Shown one piece after another: positions 1 through 8,704 of a stretch of 64,000 nucleotides of DNA; the first letter of the stretch is position 1, and every line of letters starts with the position of its first letter. This DNA is from Streptomyces sp. HNM0574 (GTDB lineage: Bacteria > Actinomycetota > Actinomycetes > Streptomycetales > Streptomycetaceae), in NCBI RefSeq assembly GCF_012726235.1, contig NZ_JAASAH010000010.1, positions 62,001 to 126,000 of the forward strand, written 5' to 3'. Position numbers and translations under genes: made by a program. Below the pieces are notes generated by a model. That model made no database searches. It was given only the letters and a program-made list of their open reading frames with translations, and was not told the DNA's origin.

Positions 1-2
1 CC

Positions 3-167
3 CGGCTCGTGGAGTTCCCGGGGGCCGGGCACTGGCTGCACGACGACGACCCGGACGGCGTCGCCCGCGCCGTCGCCGGGTTCCTGGGCCGAGCCGTCCG
101 CACGCCTCGGGACCCCGCGCGGCCTGCGGATACGGTGGACGCGGAGCGAGAGGAGGAGAGGGAGTGA
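3..167 (+). CDS. alpha/beta hydrolase, C-terminal end only
   Basis: The reading frame enters the window already open and ends with the motif GAGHWLHDDDP followed by an amphipathic helix. This is the usual C-terminal end of alpha/beta-hydrolase fold enzymes: the His is the third catalytic residue and the acidic stretch after it precedes the last helix. Only about 54 residues are present, so the substrate cannot be named. The stop overlaps the start of the downstream TetR gene as GTGA, so the two genes are probably translationally coupled, and the regulator may control the hydrolase. Confidence 0.7.
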   Translation, partial: RLVEFPGAGHWLHDDDPDGVARAVAGFLGRAVRTPRDPARPADTVDAEREEERE

Positions 168-844
168 CCGAGCGTACACAAGCCGCCGGCGCCCCGCGCA
201 CCAGACGGGTCTCCCCGAAGGGGGACGGCGCGTCCCTGACCCCGCGTACGAGGAACCCGCGGGGCCAGGGGGAGCGGCTGCGCGAGGAGCTGTTGCAGGC
301 CACGGAGCGGCTGCTGGAGCAGGTCGGCAGCGAGGACGCGCTCTCCCTCCGCGCGGTCGCCCGCGAGGTCGGGATCGCCGCGCCCAGCATCTACCGGCAC
401 TTCTCCGACAAGACCGAGCTGGTGTGGGCCACGCTCGCGCTGAGTTACGAGCGGCTGTCCGCCGCGATGGAGGAGGCCGGCGCCGCGGCGCCGCCGGAGG
501 AGCCCGTGGAGCGGCTGCGGGCGCAGCTGCGGACGTACTGCCGTTACGCGGCGCAGAACCCGGCGAAGTACCGCCTGCTGTTCGACACCCGGCAGACCCC
601 CGTCGACTCCGAGCGGCTGCACGACCACCCGGCGGGGATGCTGCTGCGCGGCTGGCACCGGGCGCTGGAGCGCTGCGAGGACGCGGGCTGGCGGGTGCGC
701 GGGACGCGCGCCGAGGCGCCGTACGTGCTGTGGGCCGGGGTGCACGGGCGGGTGTCGCTGTGGCAGGTCATGCCGCGGCAGAAGGACACCGGGCGGCTGG
801 ACGGCTACGTCGACGAGCTGCTGGGCCTGCTGCTGGAGCGCTGA
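164..844 (+). CDS. TetR/AcrR family transcriptional regulator
   Basis: A 226-residue DNA-binding repressor. After a basic N-terminal tail of about 35 residues comes a classic TetR helix-turn-helix (about residues 38-85), with the motif LSLRAVAREVGIAAPSIYRHF followed by DKTELV, split here only for naming. The C-terminal ligand domain is of the WHG type seen in many actinobacterial TetR proteins (RLRAQLRTYCRYA, then WAGVHGRVSLW). The GTG start overlaps the stop of the upstream hydrolase. A cytochrome P450 operon begins 161 bases downstream in the same direction, so it is a plausible target, but this is inferred from position only. The effector is unknown. Confidence 0.85.
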   Translation: MTERTQAAGAPRTRRVSPKGDGASLTPRTRNPRGQGERLREELLQATERLLEQVGSEDALSLRAVAREVGIAAPSIYRHFSDKTELVWATLALSYERLSAAMEEAGAAAPPEEPVERLRAQLRTYCRYAAQNPAKYRLLFDTRQTPVDSERLHDHPAGMLLRGWHRALERCEDAGWRVRGTRAEAPYVLWAGVHGRVSLWQVMPRQKDTGRLDGYVDELLGLLLER

Positions 845-933
845 GCGCCCGGCCGGGACGGGTGTGGCCCGGCCCGATGTGTCCGCACACCGTGCGCTGT
901 TCCCTTTCCGGGGGCGGGAGTTCACCCGCCCCC

Positions 934-966
934 GCTTACGTGTGCCCTACAGATACAGTCGTAAGC
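934..966. promoter_or_regulatory. inverted repeat before the P450 operon, candidate operator
   Basis: GCTTACG (934-940) and its exact reverse complement CGTAAGC (960-966) flank a 19-base spacer, 40 bases before the P450 start codon. The sequence between the TetR gene and the P450 is the natural place for the operon promoter. The repeat could be a binding site for the TetR protein. No convincing -35/-10 pair was assigned. Confidence 0.35.
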
Positions 967-1005
967 TAACGCCTGTAAGTTCAACCTCGCCTCGCAAGGA
1001 GCGGC

Positions 1006-2226
1006 ATGAACGCCCTCGCCCCCGCGCCCCTGCCCGTGGAGCCTCCGGCCGGCTGTCCCTTCGAACCGCCCGCCGGGCTCGACGCCCTCCGCGCCGAACA
1101 GCCCGTCTCGCGGATCTCGCTGCCCGACGGCGGCCGGGCCTGGCTCGTCACCCGGTACGCGGACGCCCGCGCCGTCCTCGGCGACCAGCGCTTCAGCTCC
1201 GACACCACCCGTCCCGGATACCCGCTCAGCGGCATGACCGGCGGAGCGCCCGTCTCCGGAGCGGCGCGCGGCTTCATCCGCATGGACCCGCCGGAGCACA
1301 CCCGGCTGCGCCGGATGGTCACCCGCGAGTTCATGGTCAAGAAGGTCGAGGCGCTGCGCCCCACGCTCCAGCGCTTCACCGACGAACTGGTCGACGCCAT
1401 GGAGCGCACCGCGCCCGCCGACCGCCCCGTCGACCTCGTCGAGGCCCTCGCGCTGCCGCTGCCCTCGCTCGCCATCAGCCTGCTGCTCGGCGTCCCCTAC
1501 GAGGACCACGAGCTGTTCCAGCGGCTCACCGGCAAGCTGCTCTCCCGCGAGGTCCCGGACGAGGAGCGCGCCACGGCCCGCGGTGAACTCGTCGCGTACC
1601 TCAGTGCGTTGGTGAAGTCCAAGGAGGCCGAGCGCGGCGACGACATCCTCAGCCGGCTGCTCACCGACCAGTACGACGAGGGCGGGCTCAGCCACGAGGA
1701 GGTCGTCTCCTTCGCCGCGCTGCTGCTCATCGCGGGGCACGAGACGACCGCCAACATGATCGGCCTCAGCGCCCTCAGCCTCATGCTCGACCGGGAGACC
1801 GCGGACCGGCTGCGCGAGGATCCCTCGCTGATCCGGGGCGCCGTCGAGGAACTGCTGCGCTTCCACAGCATCATCCGCAACGGCCCGCGCCGCGCCGCCA
1901 CCGAGGACGTCGAGGTGGGCGGGCAGCTGATCCGCGCGGGCGAGGGCGTCGTCGTCGCCGTGCCCGCGGCCAACCGGGACGGGGAGACCTTCGCCGACCC
2001 GGACCGGCTCGACGTCTGCCGCCCCAACGCGCAGCACCACGTCGCGTTCGGCTACGGCATACACCAGTGCCTGGGCCAGGCGCTGGCCCGCGCCGAACTC
2101 CAGGTCGTCATCGGGACGTTGCTGCGACGACTTCCCGGACTCCGGCCCGCGGTCCCGCTGGAGGAAGTACCGTTCCGCACCGACATGGCGATCTACGGCT
2201 GCCACGAACTGCCTGTCACCTGGTGA
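1006..2226 (+). CDS. cytochrome P450 (CYP105-like)
   Basis: A soluble 406-residue class I bacterial P450 monooxygenase. Visible signatures are the I-helix oxygen-activation motif AGHETTAN, the K-helix ExxR in EELLR, and the heme-binding loop FGYGIHQCLG, whose cysteine (about residue 355) is the thiolate ligand. The AGHETT version of the I-helix and the linked ferredoxin resemble Streptomyces CYP105 enzymes, but the subfamily is a guess. The ATG follows an AAGGAG site. The two redox partners follow directly, so this is a self-sufficient operon: reductase to 3Fe-4S ferredoxin to P450. Substrate unknown; xenobiotic or secondary metabolite hydroxylation are the usual roles. Confidence 0.93.
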   Translation: MNALAPAPLPVEPPAGCPFEPPAGLDALRAEQPVSRISLPDGGRAWLVTRYADARAVLGDQRFSSDTTRPGYPLSGMTGGAPVSGAARGFIRMDPPEHTRLRRMVTREFMVKKVEALRPTLQRFTDELVDAMERTAPADRPVDLVEALALPLPSLAISLLLGVPYEDHELFQRLTGKLLSREVPDEERATARGELVAYLSALVKSKEAERGDDILSRLLTDQYDEGGLSHEEVVSFAALLLIAGHETTANMIGLSALSLMLDRETADRLREDPSLIRGAVEELLRFHSIIRNGPRRAATEDVEVGGQLIRAGEGVVVAVPAANRDGETFADPDRLDVCRPNAQHHVAFGYGIHQCLGQALARAELQVVIGTLLRRLPGLRPAVPLEEVPFRTDMAIYGCHELPVTW

Positions 2227-2277
2227 CAACCCTTCACGTCCAAGCATCAACCACCTGATTCCGTAAGGAAGTTCACC

Positions 2278-2472
2278 GTGCAGATCACCCTTGACGCCGA
2301 CAAGTGCTGCGCCGCCGGTCAGTGCGTGCTCGTCGCCCCCGAGGTCTTCGACCAGCGGGAGGAGGACGGCGTCGTGGAACTGCTCGACGCCGCCCCGCCG
2401 GCCGAGCAGCACGACGCCGTCCGCGAAGCCGCCGCCCTCTGCCCCGCCGCGGTCATCGAGGTGCGCGAATGA
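2278..2472 (+). CDS. 3Fe-4S ferredoxin, P450 electron donor
   Basis: A 64-residue acidic protein with the cysteine spacing of small 3Fe-4S ferredoxins linked to Streptomyces P450s. The first cysteines lie in DKCCAAGQC (Cys10/11 and Cys16) and the last in LCPAAVI near the C-terminus. Replacement of the fourth cysteine of a 4Fe-4S motif fits a 3Fe-4S cluster. The start is GTG after a TAAGGAAG ribosome site. Its last bases ATGA overlap the start of the reductase gene. It should carry single electrons from the reductase to the upstream P450. Confidence 0.92.
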   Translation: MQITLDADKCCAAGQCVLVAPEVFDQREEDGVVELLDAAPPAEQHDAVREAAALCPAAVIEVRE

Positions 2473-3737
2473 CGGCTGCGCCTCCCGGCACGGGCCGGAT
2501 CGCCGTCGTCGGCGCCTCGGCCGCCGGGCTCGCCGCCGTCGAGACCCTGCGCCGCACCGGCTGGGACGGCGCGCTCACCCTCGTCGGCGACGAGCGGCAC
2601 CTCCCGTACGACCGGCCGCCGCTGTCCAAGCAGGTGCTCTCCGGCGCCTGGGAGCCGGAGCGGACGGCGCTGCGCTCCGCCGAACAGCTCGGGACGCTCG
2701 ACCTCGACCTGCGCCTCGGCGTCCGGGCCGAACGCCTGACCCGCGCCGCGGACGGTGCGGGCTGGCGCCTCGCGCTGGACGACGGGACGGTCCTCGACTG
2801 CGCCGGCGTCGTCGCCGCCACGGGCGTGCGCGCCAGGACGCTCCCCGGCGACGGGGAAGCGGACGTCGAGGGCGTGCACCTGCTGCGGACCCTCGACGAC
2901 GCGCTCGGCCTGCGGGCCCGGCTGGCCGGCCCCGGGCACCGCCTGGTGGTCGTCGGCACCGGCGTCCTCGGCACCGAAGCGGCGGCCGTGGCAAGGGAGT
3001 CGGGCCACGAGGTGGCCCTCGTCGGGCCCGACGCGCACCCGATGGCGCGGACCCTCGGCGAGGACACCGGACGGCTGCTGGCCGAGGAGCACCGGCGGCG
3101 GGGCGTGGCCCTGCACACCGGCAGTCGCGTCGCCGCCGTCCTGGCCGAGCGGGGCCGGGCCACCGGCGTGCGGCTGGACGACGGCACGACGCTGCCGGCC
3201 GAAACCGTGCTCGTCGCCGTCGGCTCCGAACCCGCCACCGGCTGGCTCGACGGCGAGGACGGCCTCGACCTCGCCGACGGCATCGGCTGCGACGCGTACT
3301 GCGCCGCCGCGCCCGGCCTGTACGCGGCGGGCGACGTGGCGCGCTGGCACCACCCCGTGCACGGGCGCGCGCTGCGCGTCGAGCACCGGATGAACGCCAC
3401 CGAGCAGGGCATGGCCGCGGCCCGCAACCTGCTGGCCGAGCTGGACGGCGAACGCTTCGGCGCCCGGCGGGAGTTCGCACCCGTGCCGTACTTCTGGTCC
3501 GACCAGTACGCGCTCAAGATCCAGGCGTACGGGGAGCTGGCCGGGGACGGGGCCGAGCTGCTCCGGCTCGGCGAGGACCCGCTCCGGGCGGTCGCGCTGC
3601 ACGGGCGGGACGGGCTCGCCACGGGCGTCGTCGGCGTCGGGCTTCCGCCGCGGGTGACGCGGGCCCTGCGGGGCGTGGTGGCGGCGCCGTTGCCGTGGGA
3701 CGAGGCGCGGGGGCGCGTCCGCGAGGTCGTCGGCTAG
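2469..3737 (+). CDS. FAD-dependent ferredoxin reductase
   Basis: A 422-residue pyridine nucleotide-disulfide type oxidoreductase of the rubredoxin/putidaredoxin reductase class. The N-terminal Rossmann FAD motif is RIAVVGASAAGLAAVE. A second dinucleotide fold for NAD(P)H begins at LVVVGTGVLGTEAAAVA (about residue 155). The FAD-binding GD box is GLYAAGDVARW (about residue 285), and a reductase C-terminal domain follows. The ATG at 2469 was chosen because it forms an ATGA overlap with the ferredoxin stop; the frame is open further upstream, but that part overlaps the ferredoxin and has no family similarity. It passes electrons from NAD(P)H to the ferredoxin. Confidence 0.92.
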   Translation: MTAAPPGTGRIAVVGASAAGLAAVETLRRTGWDGALTLVGDERHLPYDRPPLSKQVLSGAWEPERTALRSAEQLGTLDLDLRLGVRAERLTRAADGAGWRLALDDGTVLDCAGVVAATGVRARTLPGDGEADVEGVHLLRTLDDALGLRARLAGPGHRLVVVGTGVLGTEAAAVARESGHEVALVGPDAHPMARTLGEDTGRLLAEEHRRRGVALHTGSRVAAVLAERGRATGVRLDDGTTLPAETVLVAVGSEPATGWLDGEDGLDLADGIGCDAYCAAAPGLYAAGDVARWHHPVHGRALRVEHRMNATEQGMAAARNLLAELDGERFGARREFAPVPYFWSDQYALKIQAYGELAGDGAELLRLGEDPLRAVALHGRDGLATGVVGVGLPPRVTRALRGVVAAPLPWDEARGRVREVVG

Positions 3738-3780
3738 GGGCGCGTCGCGGGGTGCGGGGTGCACCGTGGTTGTTCGCGCC

Positions 3781-3813
3781 GTTCCCCGCGCCCCTTTGCG
3801 GGGCGCGGGGAAC
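3781..3813. terminator. bidirectional terminator hairpin
   Basis: A perfect 14-base-pair stem (3781-3794 with 3800-3813) closes a five-base TTTGC loop. It sits exactly between the convergent reductase and threonine ammonia-lyase genes and can serve both strands. Confidence 0.8.
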
Positions 3814-3817
3814 GCCG

Positions 3818-4789
3818 TCAGGCGGTCAGTTCGGTGAAGCGGGTCATGCCGATGTTGCCGCCGGAGATGATGACGCCGACGCGGTCGGGGAGCGGGTCGA
3901 TGTGGCCGGCGAGGAGGGCGGCCAGCGCGGTCGCGCCGCTCGGCTCGATCACGATCTTCAGCCGCTCGAAGGCCAGCCGCATCGCCGCGAGGATCTCGGT
4001 GTCGCTCACCAGCGAAATCCCCTCCGCGAGCCGCTGGTTGACCGGGAACGTCAGCGCACCGGGGGTCAGCGCGCCCTGCCCGTCCGCGATGGTCTTCGGC
4101 ACCCCGTCGAGCGAGACGCGGTGCCCGGCGGCCAGCGAACGGGCGGTGTCGTCGCCGAGTTCGGGCTCGACGCCGATCACCCGGATGTCCGGGTGCAGGC
4201 CCTTCGCCGCCGTCGCCGTCCCCGCGAGCAGCCCGCCGCCGCCCACCGGGGCCAGCACCGCGCCCAGTTCGCCCGTCTCCTCCAGCAGCTCCAGCGCCAC
4301 CGTGCCCTGGCCCGCCATGACGTGCGGGTCGTCGTACGGCGGGATCACCGTGAGGCCCTGTTCCCCGGCGATCCGCTCGCCGATGGCGACCCGGTCCTCG
4401 GCGTACCGGTCGTAGGTGATGACCTCGGCGCCGTAGCCCCGCGTCGCGTCGAGCTTCGTCTGCGGGGCGTCCTCGGGCATCACGATGACGGCCTTGCTGC
4501 CCAGCTCGCGGGCGGCCAGGGCGACGGCCTGCGCGTGGTTCCCCGAGGAGTACGTGGCGACCCCGCGCGCCCGCTCCCGCGGCGAGAGCCGGGAAATGGC
4601 GTGGTACGCGCCCCGGAACTTGAAGGCGCCGACCCGCTGGAAGTTCTCGCACTTCAGGAACGTCTCGGCCCCCACCAGCCGGTCCAGCGTGCGGGACTGG
4701 AGAACCGGGGTGCGGTGGGCGACGCCCTTCAGGCGGGCGGCGGCGTCGCGGACGTCGTCCAGCGTGACCGGAGGCGTGGGGCTGCTCAT
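3818..4789 (-). CDS. threonine ammonia-lyase, PLP-dependent
   Basis: A 323-residue fold type II PLP enzyme of the serine/threonine dehydratase family. It deaminates L-threonine to 2-oxobutanoate, feeding isoleucine synthesis or catabolism. The PLP lysine is in KCENFQRVGAFKFRGA (about residue 55), and the glycine-rich phosphate-binding loop is PVGGGGLLAG (about residue 175). Its length and the lack of a C-terminal ACT domain match the short, feedback-insensitive catabolic type (TdcB-like) rather than IlvA. The ATG at 4789 follows an AAGGAG 11 bases upstream. Serine racemase-like activity cannot be excluded from sequence alone. Confidence 0.9.
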   Translation of the reverse strand: MSSPTPPVTLDDVRDAAARLKGVAHRTPVLQSRTLDRLVGAETFLKCENFQRVGAFKFRGAYHAISRLSPRERARGVATYSSGNHAQAVALAARELGSKAVIVMPEDAPQTKLDATRGYGAEVITYDRYAEDRVAIGERIAGEQGLTVIPPYDDPHVMAGQGTVALELLEETGELGAVLAPVGGGGLLAGTATAAKGLHPDIRVIGVEPELGDDTARSLAAGHRVSLDGVPKTIADGQGALTPGALTFPVNQRLAEGISLVSDTEILAAMRLAFERLKIVIEPSGATALAALLAGHIDPLPDRVGVIISGGNIGMTRFTELTA

Positions 4790-4882
4790 GGGCCGGGGTG
4801 CTCCTTCATCTCTTCCGACGTGCGGTGCCCGGCACGGCCCGGCGGGCCGTGCCGGAAGGTGCGGCACCCAGTACACCCGACG

Positions 4883-5701
4883 TCAGGGCAGGTAGTACAT
4901 CGGATTCGGCAGCTTGTACGTCCGCTCGGCGTGGCCGCCGCGCAGGTCGCTGTGCTGGTCGCCGAAGCTGCCGACGATGTCGTAGCCGCCGGACTCGATG
5001 TGCGCCCGCGTGCCGGACTTGTACTCGACGGTCGTGCAGTCCGTGCCGCACTCCAGGTACGGCGGCGGGTTCTTCTCGTCCTTGAGGAAGAAGTGCCCCC
5101 GGTCGGTGGGCACTTCGTAGCCCGCGTTCTTCAGGTTCCGCACGCTCCAGTCGCGCTGGTGCTCCTTGCGGCCGGTGAGGAAGAAGACCTCGACGCCCTT
5201 GTCGTGCGCCCAGTTGACCAGTTCCGGCATCCCGAAGACGGCGGGCATGTCGGTGGTGCGCAGGTACTCGTCCTGGGCCTCGTCGGAGAAGGCGTAGTCG
5301 ACGCGGCGCTCGAAGTTGTAGGTGAGCAGCGTGGTGTCGTCGACGTCGAGCACGATCGCGGGACGGTCGTCCCGCTTCTCGCCGCGCGCGGCGAGCTCGC
5401 CCGCCAGCTCGGTACGCGCCCGGTCGGCGATGCCGCGCACCTGCTTCGCGTAGTTGCTCCGGGGCGAGGCGTGGTGCTCGCCGTCGCCGGTCTCGACGTC
5501 CCCGTAGTACGCCTCGATGCGGTCCTTGACGGTGTCGAGGTTCGGTATCTCGCGGTCGGTGGCCGGTACGGCGTTCCCGGCCGTCGCCTGGCCGGCCCCG
5601 AAGAGCCCGCCGCCCGCGAGGACGGCCGCGACACCGACCGCGGCGATCCGGCCGCGGCGGGGCAGTGCGGACAGCGGGCGGCGGGACGTACGAGGGGACA
5701 T
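4883..5701 (-). CDS. secreted HAD-family acid phosphatase
   Basis: A 272-residue exported phosphatase of the class B/plant-type acid phosphatase branch of the HAD superfamily. An arginine-rich N-terminus and a hydrophobic stretch (IAAVGVAAVLAGGGLFGAG) form a signal peptide. HAD motif I is IVLDVDDTTL with nucleophile Asp and acid/base Asp, motif II is FFLTGRKE, the motif III lysine is near FFLKDEKN, and motif IV is GSFGDQHSDL. It should release phosphate from extracellular organic phosphoesters. The ATG at 5701 has AGGAG six bases before it; an upstream in-frame start would add a tail that lacks a ribosome site. Confidence 0.88.
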   Translation of the reverse strand: MSPRTSRRPLSALPRRGRIAAVGVAAVLAGGGLFGAGQATAGNAVPATDREIPNLDTVKDRIEAYYGDVETGDGEHHASPRSNYAKQVRGIADRARTELAGELAARGEKRDDRPAIVLDVDDTTLLTYNFERRVDYAFSDEAQDEYLRTTDMPAVFGMPELVNWAHDKGVEVFFLTGRKEHQRDWSVRNLKNAGYEVPTDRGHFFLKDEKNPPPYLECGTDCTTVEYKSGTRAHIESGGYDIVGSFGDQHSDLRGGHAERTYKLPNPMYYLP

Positions 5702-6034
5702 GCGCGCTCCTGTGCGGGGAAGACGGTCTGTTCCGAACGTGTGGCGCGGGGCGCCGCCGAGGAACGTAGCAGGGGTCACGAGCGGGGTCTACGCGCGGAG
5801 ATGTACTTTCCTGCAAAAGGTCATCTTTCGCGGTAGGTCGGTCGACTGACGGCCCGTCGGGCGGCAGAGTGGTCGCAGCGAAAGCGCTGGTCGCCGAAGC
5901 GCCGCCGGGTTCCGGACGTGCCGGACCGGAACCCGCGGCGCCGGGCAGCACGCCGGACCCACGGCCCGTGCCCGGGCGGGGTGACGCACGGCCCGCGATC
6001 GCAGCAGGTACAGCCGGAAGACGGAGGACCGTAA
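5702..6034. other. intergenic region between divergent genes
   Basis: About 330 bases separate the phosphatase (minus strand) from the mycothiol dehydrogenase (plus strand), so promoters for both should lie here. Short inverted repeats are visible: GCCCG-T-CGGGC at 5852-5862, and CAGCG-AAAG-CGCTG at 5876-5889. The part around 5800-5840 is noticeably richer in A and T than its surroundings. No promoter hexamer pair stood out enough to annotate, and no convincing coding frame was seen. Confidence 0.4.
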
Positions 6035-7120
6035 ATGGCACAGCAGGTACGGGGCGTCATCGCGCCGGGCAAGGACGAACCGGTACGGGTCGAGACGATC
6101 GTCGTCCCCGACCCGGGGCCGGGCGAGGCCGTGGTGAAGATCCAGGCGTGCGGGGTGTGCCACACCGACCTGCACTACAAGCAGGGCGGGATCAACGACG
6201 AGTTCCCCTTCCTCCTCGGCCACGAGGCCGCGGGCGTCGTGGAGTCCGTGGGCGAGGACGTGGACGAGGTCGCGCCCGGCGACTTCGTCGTCCTCAACTG
6301 GCGTGCGGTGTGCGGTCAGTGCCGCGCCTGCCGCCGCGGCCGCCCGCAGTACTGCTTCGACACGCACAACGCCCGGCAGCCCATGACGCTCACCGACGGC
6401 ACCGCGCTCTCGCCGGCGCTGGGCATCGGCGCCTTCGCGGAGAAGACGCTGGTCGCCGCCGGGCAGTGCACCAAGGTCGATCCGGAGGCCGACCCGGCCG
6501 TCGCCGGGCTCCTCGGCTGCGGCGTGATGGCGGGCATCGGCGCCGCGATCAACACCGGTGAGGTCGGCCGCGGCGACACCGTCGCCGTCATCGGCTGCGG
6601 CGGCGTCGGCGACGCGGCGATCGCCGGGGCCAGGCTGGCCGGCGCGGCGCGGGTCATCGCCGTCGACATCGACGAGCGGAAGCTGGAGACCGCCGCCTCC
6701 ATCGGCGCCACCCACACCGTCAACTCCCGCGCCACCGACGCCGTCGCGGCGATCCGGGAGCTGACCGGGGGCTTCGGCGCGGACGTCGTCATCGAGGCGG
6801 TCGGCCGCCCCGAGACCTACGAACAGGCCTTCTACGCACGGGACTTGGCCGGCACGGTCGTCCTCGTCGGCGTACCCACCCCCGACATGCGGCTCGAACT
6901 GCCGCTGCTGGACGTCTTCGGCCGCGGCGGAGCGCTCAAGTCCTCCTGGTACGGCGACTGTCTGCCCTCGCGGGACTTCCCCATGCTGATCGACCTCTAC
7001 CGCCAGGGACGCCTGGACCTGGGCGCCTTCGTCACCGAGCGGATCGGTCTCGGGGACGTCGAGAAGGCGTTCGCGCGCATGCACGAGGGCGACGTGCTCC
7101 GCTCGGTGGTGATGCTCTGA
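6035..7120 (+). CDS. S-(hydroxymethyl)mycothiol dehydrogenase
   Basis: A 361-residue zinc-dependent medium-chain alcohol dehydrogenase. It oxidises the adduct of formaldehyde and mycothiol to S-formylmycothiol with NAD+. Catalytic zinc ligands lie in ACGVCHTD (Cys) and LGHEAAG (His-Glu). The structural zinc cysteines are in CGQCRACRRGRPQYC. The NAD-binding motif is VIGCGGVGDAAI. The sequence keeps the hallmarks of the mycothiol-specific branch rather than of glutathione-dependent enzymes, as expected in an actinomycete. The start has GGAGGACCGTAAATG. It is coupled to the next gene by a TGATG junction, together forming a formaldehyde detoxification operon. Confidence 0.93.
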   Translation: MAQQVRGVIAPGKDEPVRVETIVVPDPGPGEAVVKIQACGVCHTDLHYKQGGINDEFPFLLGHEAAGVVESVGEDVDEVAPGDFVVLNWRAVCGQCRACRRGRPQYCFDTHNARQPMTLTDGTALSPALGIGAFAEKTLVAAGQCTKVDPEADPAVAGLLGCGVMAGIGAAINTGEVGRGDTVAVIGCGGVGDAAIAGARLAGAARVIAVDIDERKLETAASIGATHTVNSRATDAVAAIRELTGGFGADVVIEAVGRPETYEQAFYARDLAGTVVLVGVPTPDMRLELPLLDVFGRGGALKSSWYGDCLPSRDFPMLIDLYRQGRLDLGAFVTERIGLGDVEKAFARMHEGDVLRSVVML

Positions 7121-7749
7121 TGGCCGTCCGCATCGACCAGCTCGTCACCTCCGGCACCTTCTCCCTCGACGGGGGCACCTGGGAGGTCGACAACAACGTC
7201 TGGATCGTCGGCAACGACGACGAGGCGATCGTCATCGACGCGGCGCACGACGCCGAGCTCATCTACCGCGCCCTGGACGGCCGCACCCTGCGCGCCATCC
7301 TGTGCACGCACGGGCACGACGACCACATCGACGCCGCACCCGCGCTCGCCGACCGCACCGGGGCCCCCGTCCTGCTGCACGACGACGACCTGCCGCTGTG
7401 GAAGCTGACCCACCCGGACCGCTCCCCGGACGCCTCGCTGGAGGACGACCAGGTCATCGACATCGCGGGCACCGAACTCTCGGTGCTGCACACCCCGGGC
7501 CACGCGCCCGGCGCCGTCAGCGTCTACGCGCCCGGGCTCGGCACCGTCTTCACCGGGGACACGCTCTTCCAGGGCGGCCCCGGGGCCACCGGACGGTCCT
7601 TCTCGGACTTCCCGACCATCGTCCGCTCCATCCGCGAACGGCTGCTCACCCTCCCGCCCGAGACGGTCGTCCGCACCGGGCACGGCGACTCCACGACGAT
7701 CGGGGACGAGGCCCCGCACGTCCAGGAGTGGCTGGACCGCGGGCACTGA
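7120..7749 (+). CDS. MBL-fold hydrolase, probable S-formylmycothiol hydrolase
   Basis: A 209-residue metallo-beta-lactamase fold protein with the metal motif THGHDDHIDA (HxHxDH), a further metal His in HTPGHAPG, and Asp in FTGDTLF. Glyoxalase II-like members of this family cleave thiol esters. It is translationally coupled (TGATG) to the mycothiol-dependent formaldehyde dehydrogenase. The likely job is therefore hydrolysis of S-formylmycothiol to formate and mycothiol. The fold is certain; the exact substrate is inferred from the neighbour. Confidence 0.88.
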   Translation: MAVRIDQLVTSGTFSLDGGTWEVDNNVWIVGNDDEAIVIDAAHDAELIYRALDGRTLRAILCTHGHDDHIDAAPALADRTGAPVLLHDDDLPLWKLTHPDRSPDASLEDDQVIDIAGTELSVLHTPGHAPGAVSVYAPGLGTVFTGDTLFQGGPGATGRSFSDFPTIVRSIRERLLTLPPETVVRTGHGDSTTIGDEAPHVQEWLDRGH

Positions 7750-7770
7750 CAGCCGGGCGCGGCAGGAAAC

Positions 7771-7801
7771 CGGGGCGGTCCGTCGGGTACGGGCCGCCCC
7801 G
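7771..7801 (+). terminator. hairpin after the formaldehyde operon
   Basis: CGGGGCGG (7771-7778) pairs with CCGCCCCG (7794-7801) around a 15-base loop, 20 bases after the stop codon of the hydrolase gene. The position fits an intrinsic terminator without a long U tract, as is usual in Streptomyces. Confidence 0.5.
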
Positions 7802-7889
7802 CCGCGTGCCGGGGCGCCGTGCTGTGCTGGGGTGGGCGGGGGCGTGCCCGCGTCCGCCCCGTTCCGTCCGCCGCCGAGAGGAACCCCGC

Positions 7890-8642
7890 GTGTCCCTGCG
7901 CCACCACGAGATCGCCGAAGCCCGGAGCCGTCTGCTCAACCCGCTCACCGAGGACAAGCTGCGGACCCTCGGCGAGGCCGTCCGTCCCCGCGAGGGACAG
8001 CGGCACCTCGATCTGGCCTGCGGGAAGGGCGAGTTGGGCGCCCGCTGGGCACAGGAGTACGGGACGAGCGGCGTCGGCGTCGACATCAGCAAGGTGTTCC
8101 TGGACGCGGCCGCGGCGCGCGCCGCCGAGCTGGGCGTCGCCGGCCGGCTCGCCTTCGAGCGCGGCGACGCGGGGGAGTACCGGGCCACCGGCCCGGACGC
8201 CGCCGGCTTCGACCTGGTCACCTGCCTCGGCGCCACCTGGATCGGCGGCGGCCTGAGCGGCACCCTCGACCTGATGCGCCGCTCCCTCCGCCCAGGCGGG
8301 ACAGTCGTCGTCGGCGAGGTCTACTGGAAGGCCGAGCCGTCCGACGAGGCGTGCGAGACCCTCGGCCTGGAGCGCGACGACTACGCGGACCTGATCGGCA
8401 CCGACGCGCGGTTCGAGGCCGCCGGCTTCGAACTGATCGAGATGGTCCTCGCCGACGGCGACAGCTGGGACCGGTACGTCGCCTCCCAGTGGCGCACCAT
8501 CAGCGACTGGCTGCTCGCCAACCCGGACTCGCCCGACGCCGCCGACATGCGCACCTTCCTCCGCCAGTCCCGCTCCTCCCACCTCGCGCACGGGCGCGAC
8601 GTCCTCGGCTGGGGCGCCTTCGTCCTCCGTCCCACCCGCTGA
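7890..8642 (+). CDS. class I SAM-dependent methyltransferase
   Basis: A 250-residue soluble methyltransferase. Motif I for S-adenosylmethionine is HLDLACGKGELGARWA (about residue 40), followed by the acidic end of beta-2 in GVGVDIS. A SAM-MT post-motif, GFDLVTCLGATWIGG, is present. The GTG at 7890 was chosen because it is preceded by GAGAGGAA and is where similarity to the methyltransferase fold starts; the open frame upstream has a shadow-type composition. The methyl acceptor cannot be read from the sequence. It lies alone between the formaldehyde operon and a sugar kinase. Confidence 0.82.
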   Translation: MSLRHHEIAEARSRLLNPLTEDKLRTLGEAVRPREGQRHLDLACGKGELGARWAQEYGTSGVGVDISKVFLDAAAARAAELGVAGRLAFERGDAGEYRATGPDAAGFDLVTCLGATWIGGGLSGTLDLMRRSLRPGGTVVVGEVYWKAEPSDEACETLGLERDDYADLIGTDARFEAAGFELIEMVLADGDSWDRYVASQWRTISDWLLANPDSPDAADMRTFLRQSRSSHLAHGRDVLGWGAFVLRPTR

Positions 8643-8704
8643 GCCGCCGCCCGGCACCGGCCCGGCTCCCGGCCGGTGCTGGCCCGCCGGTGGCCGGACG
8701 GGGT

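Noticed and set aside
2291..5836. Very long open frame on the plus strand (over 1,100 codons) and a 777-codon one on the minus strand
   Set aside because: Arg/Ala/Pro-rich shadow frames of the reductase and threonine ammonia-lyase regions, caused by high GC; no domain pattern.
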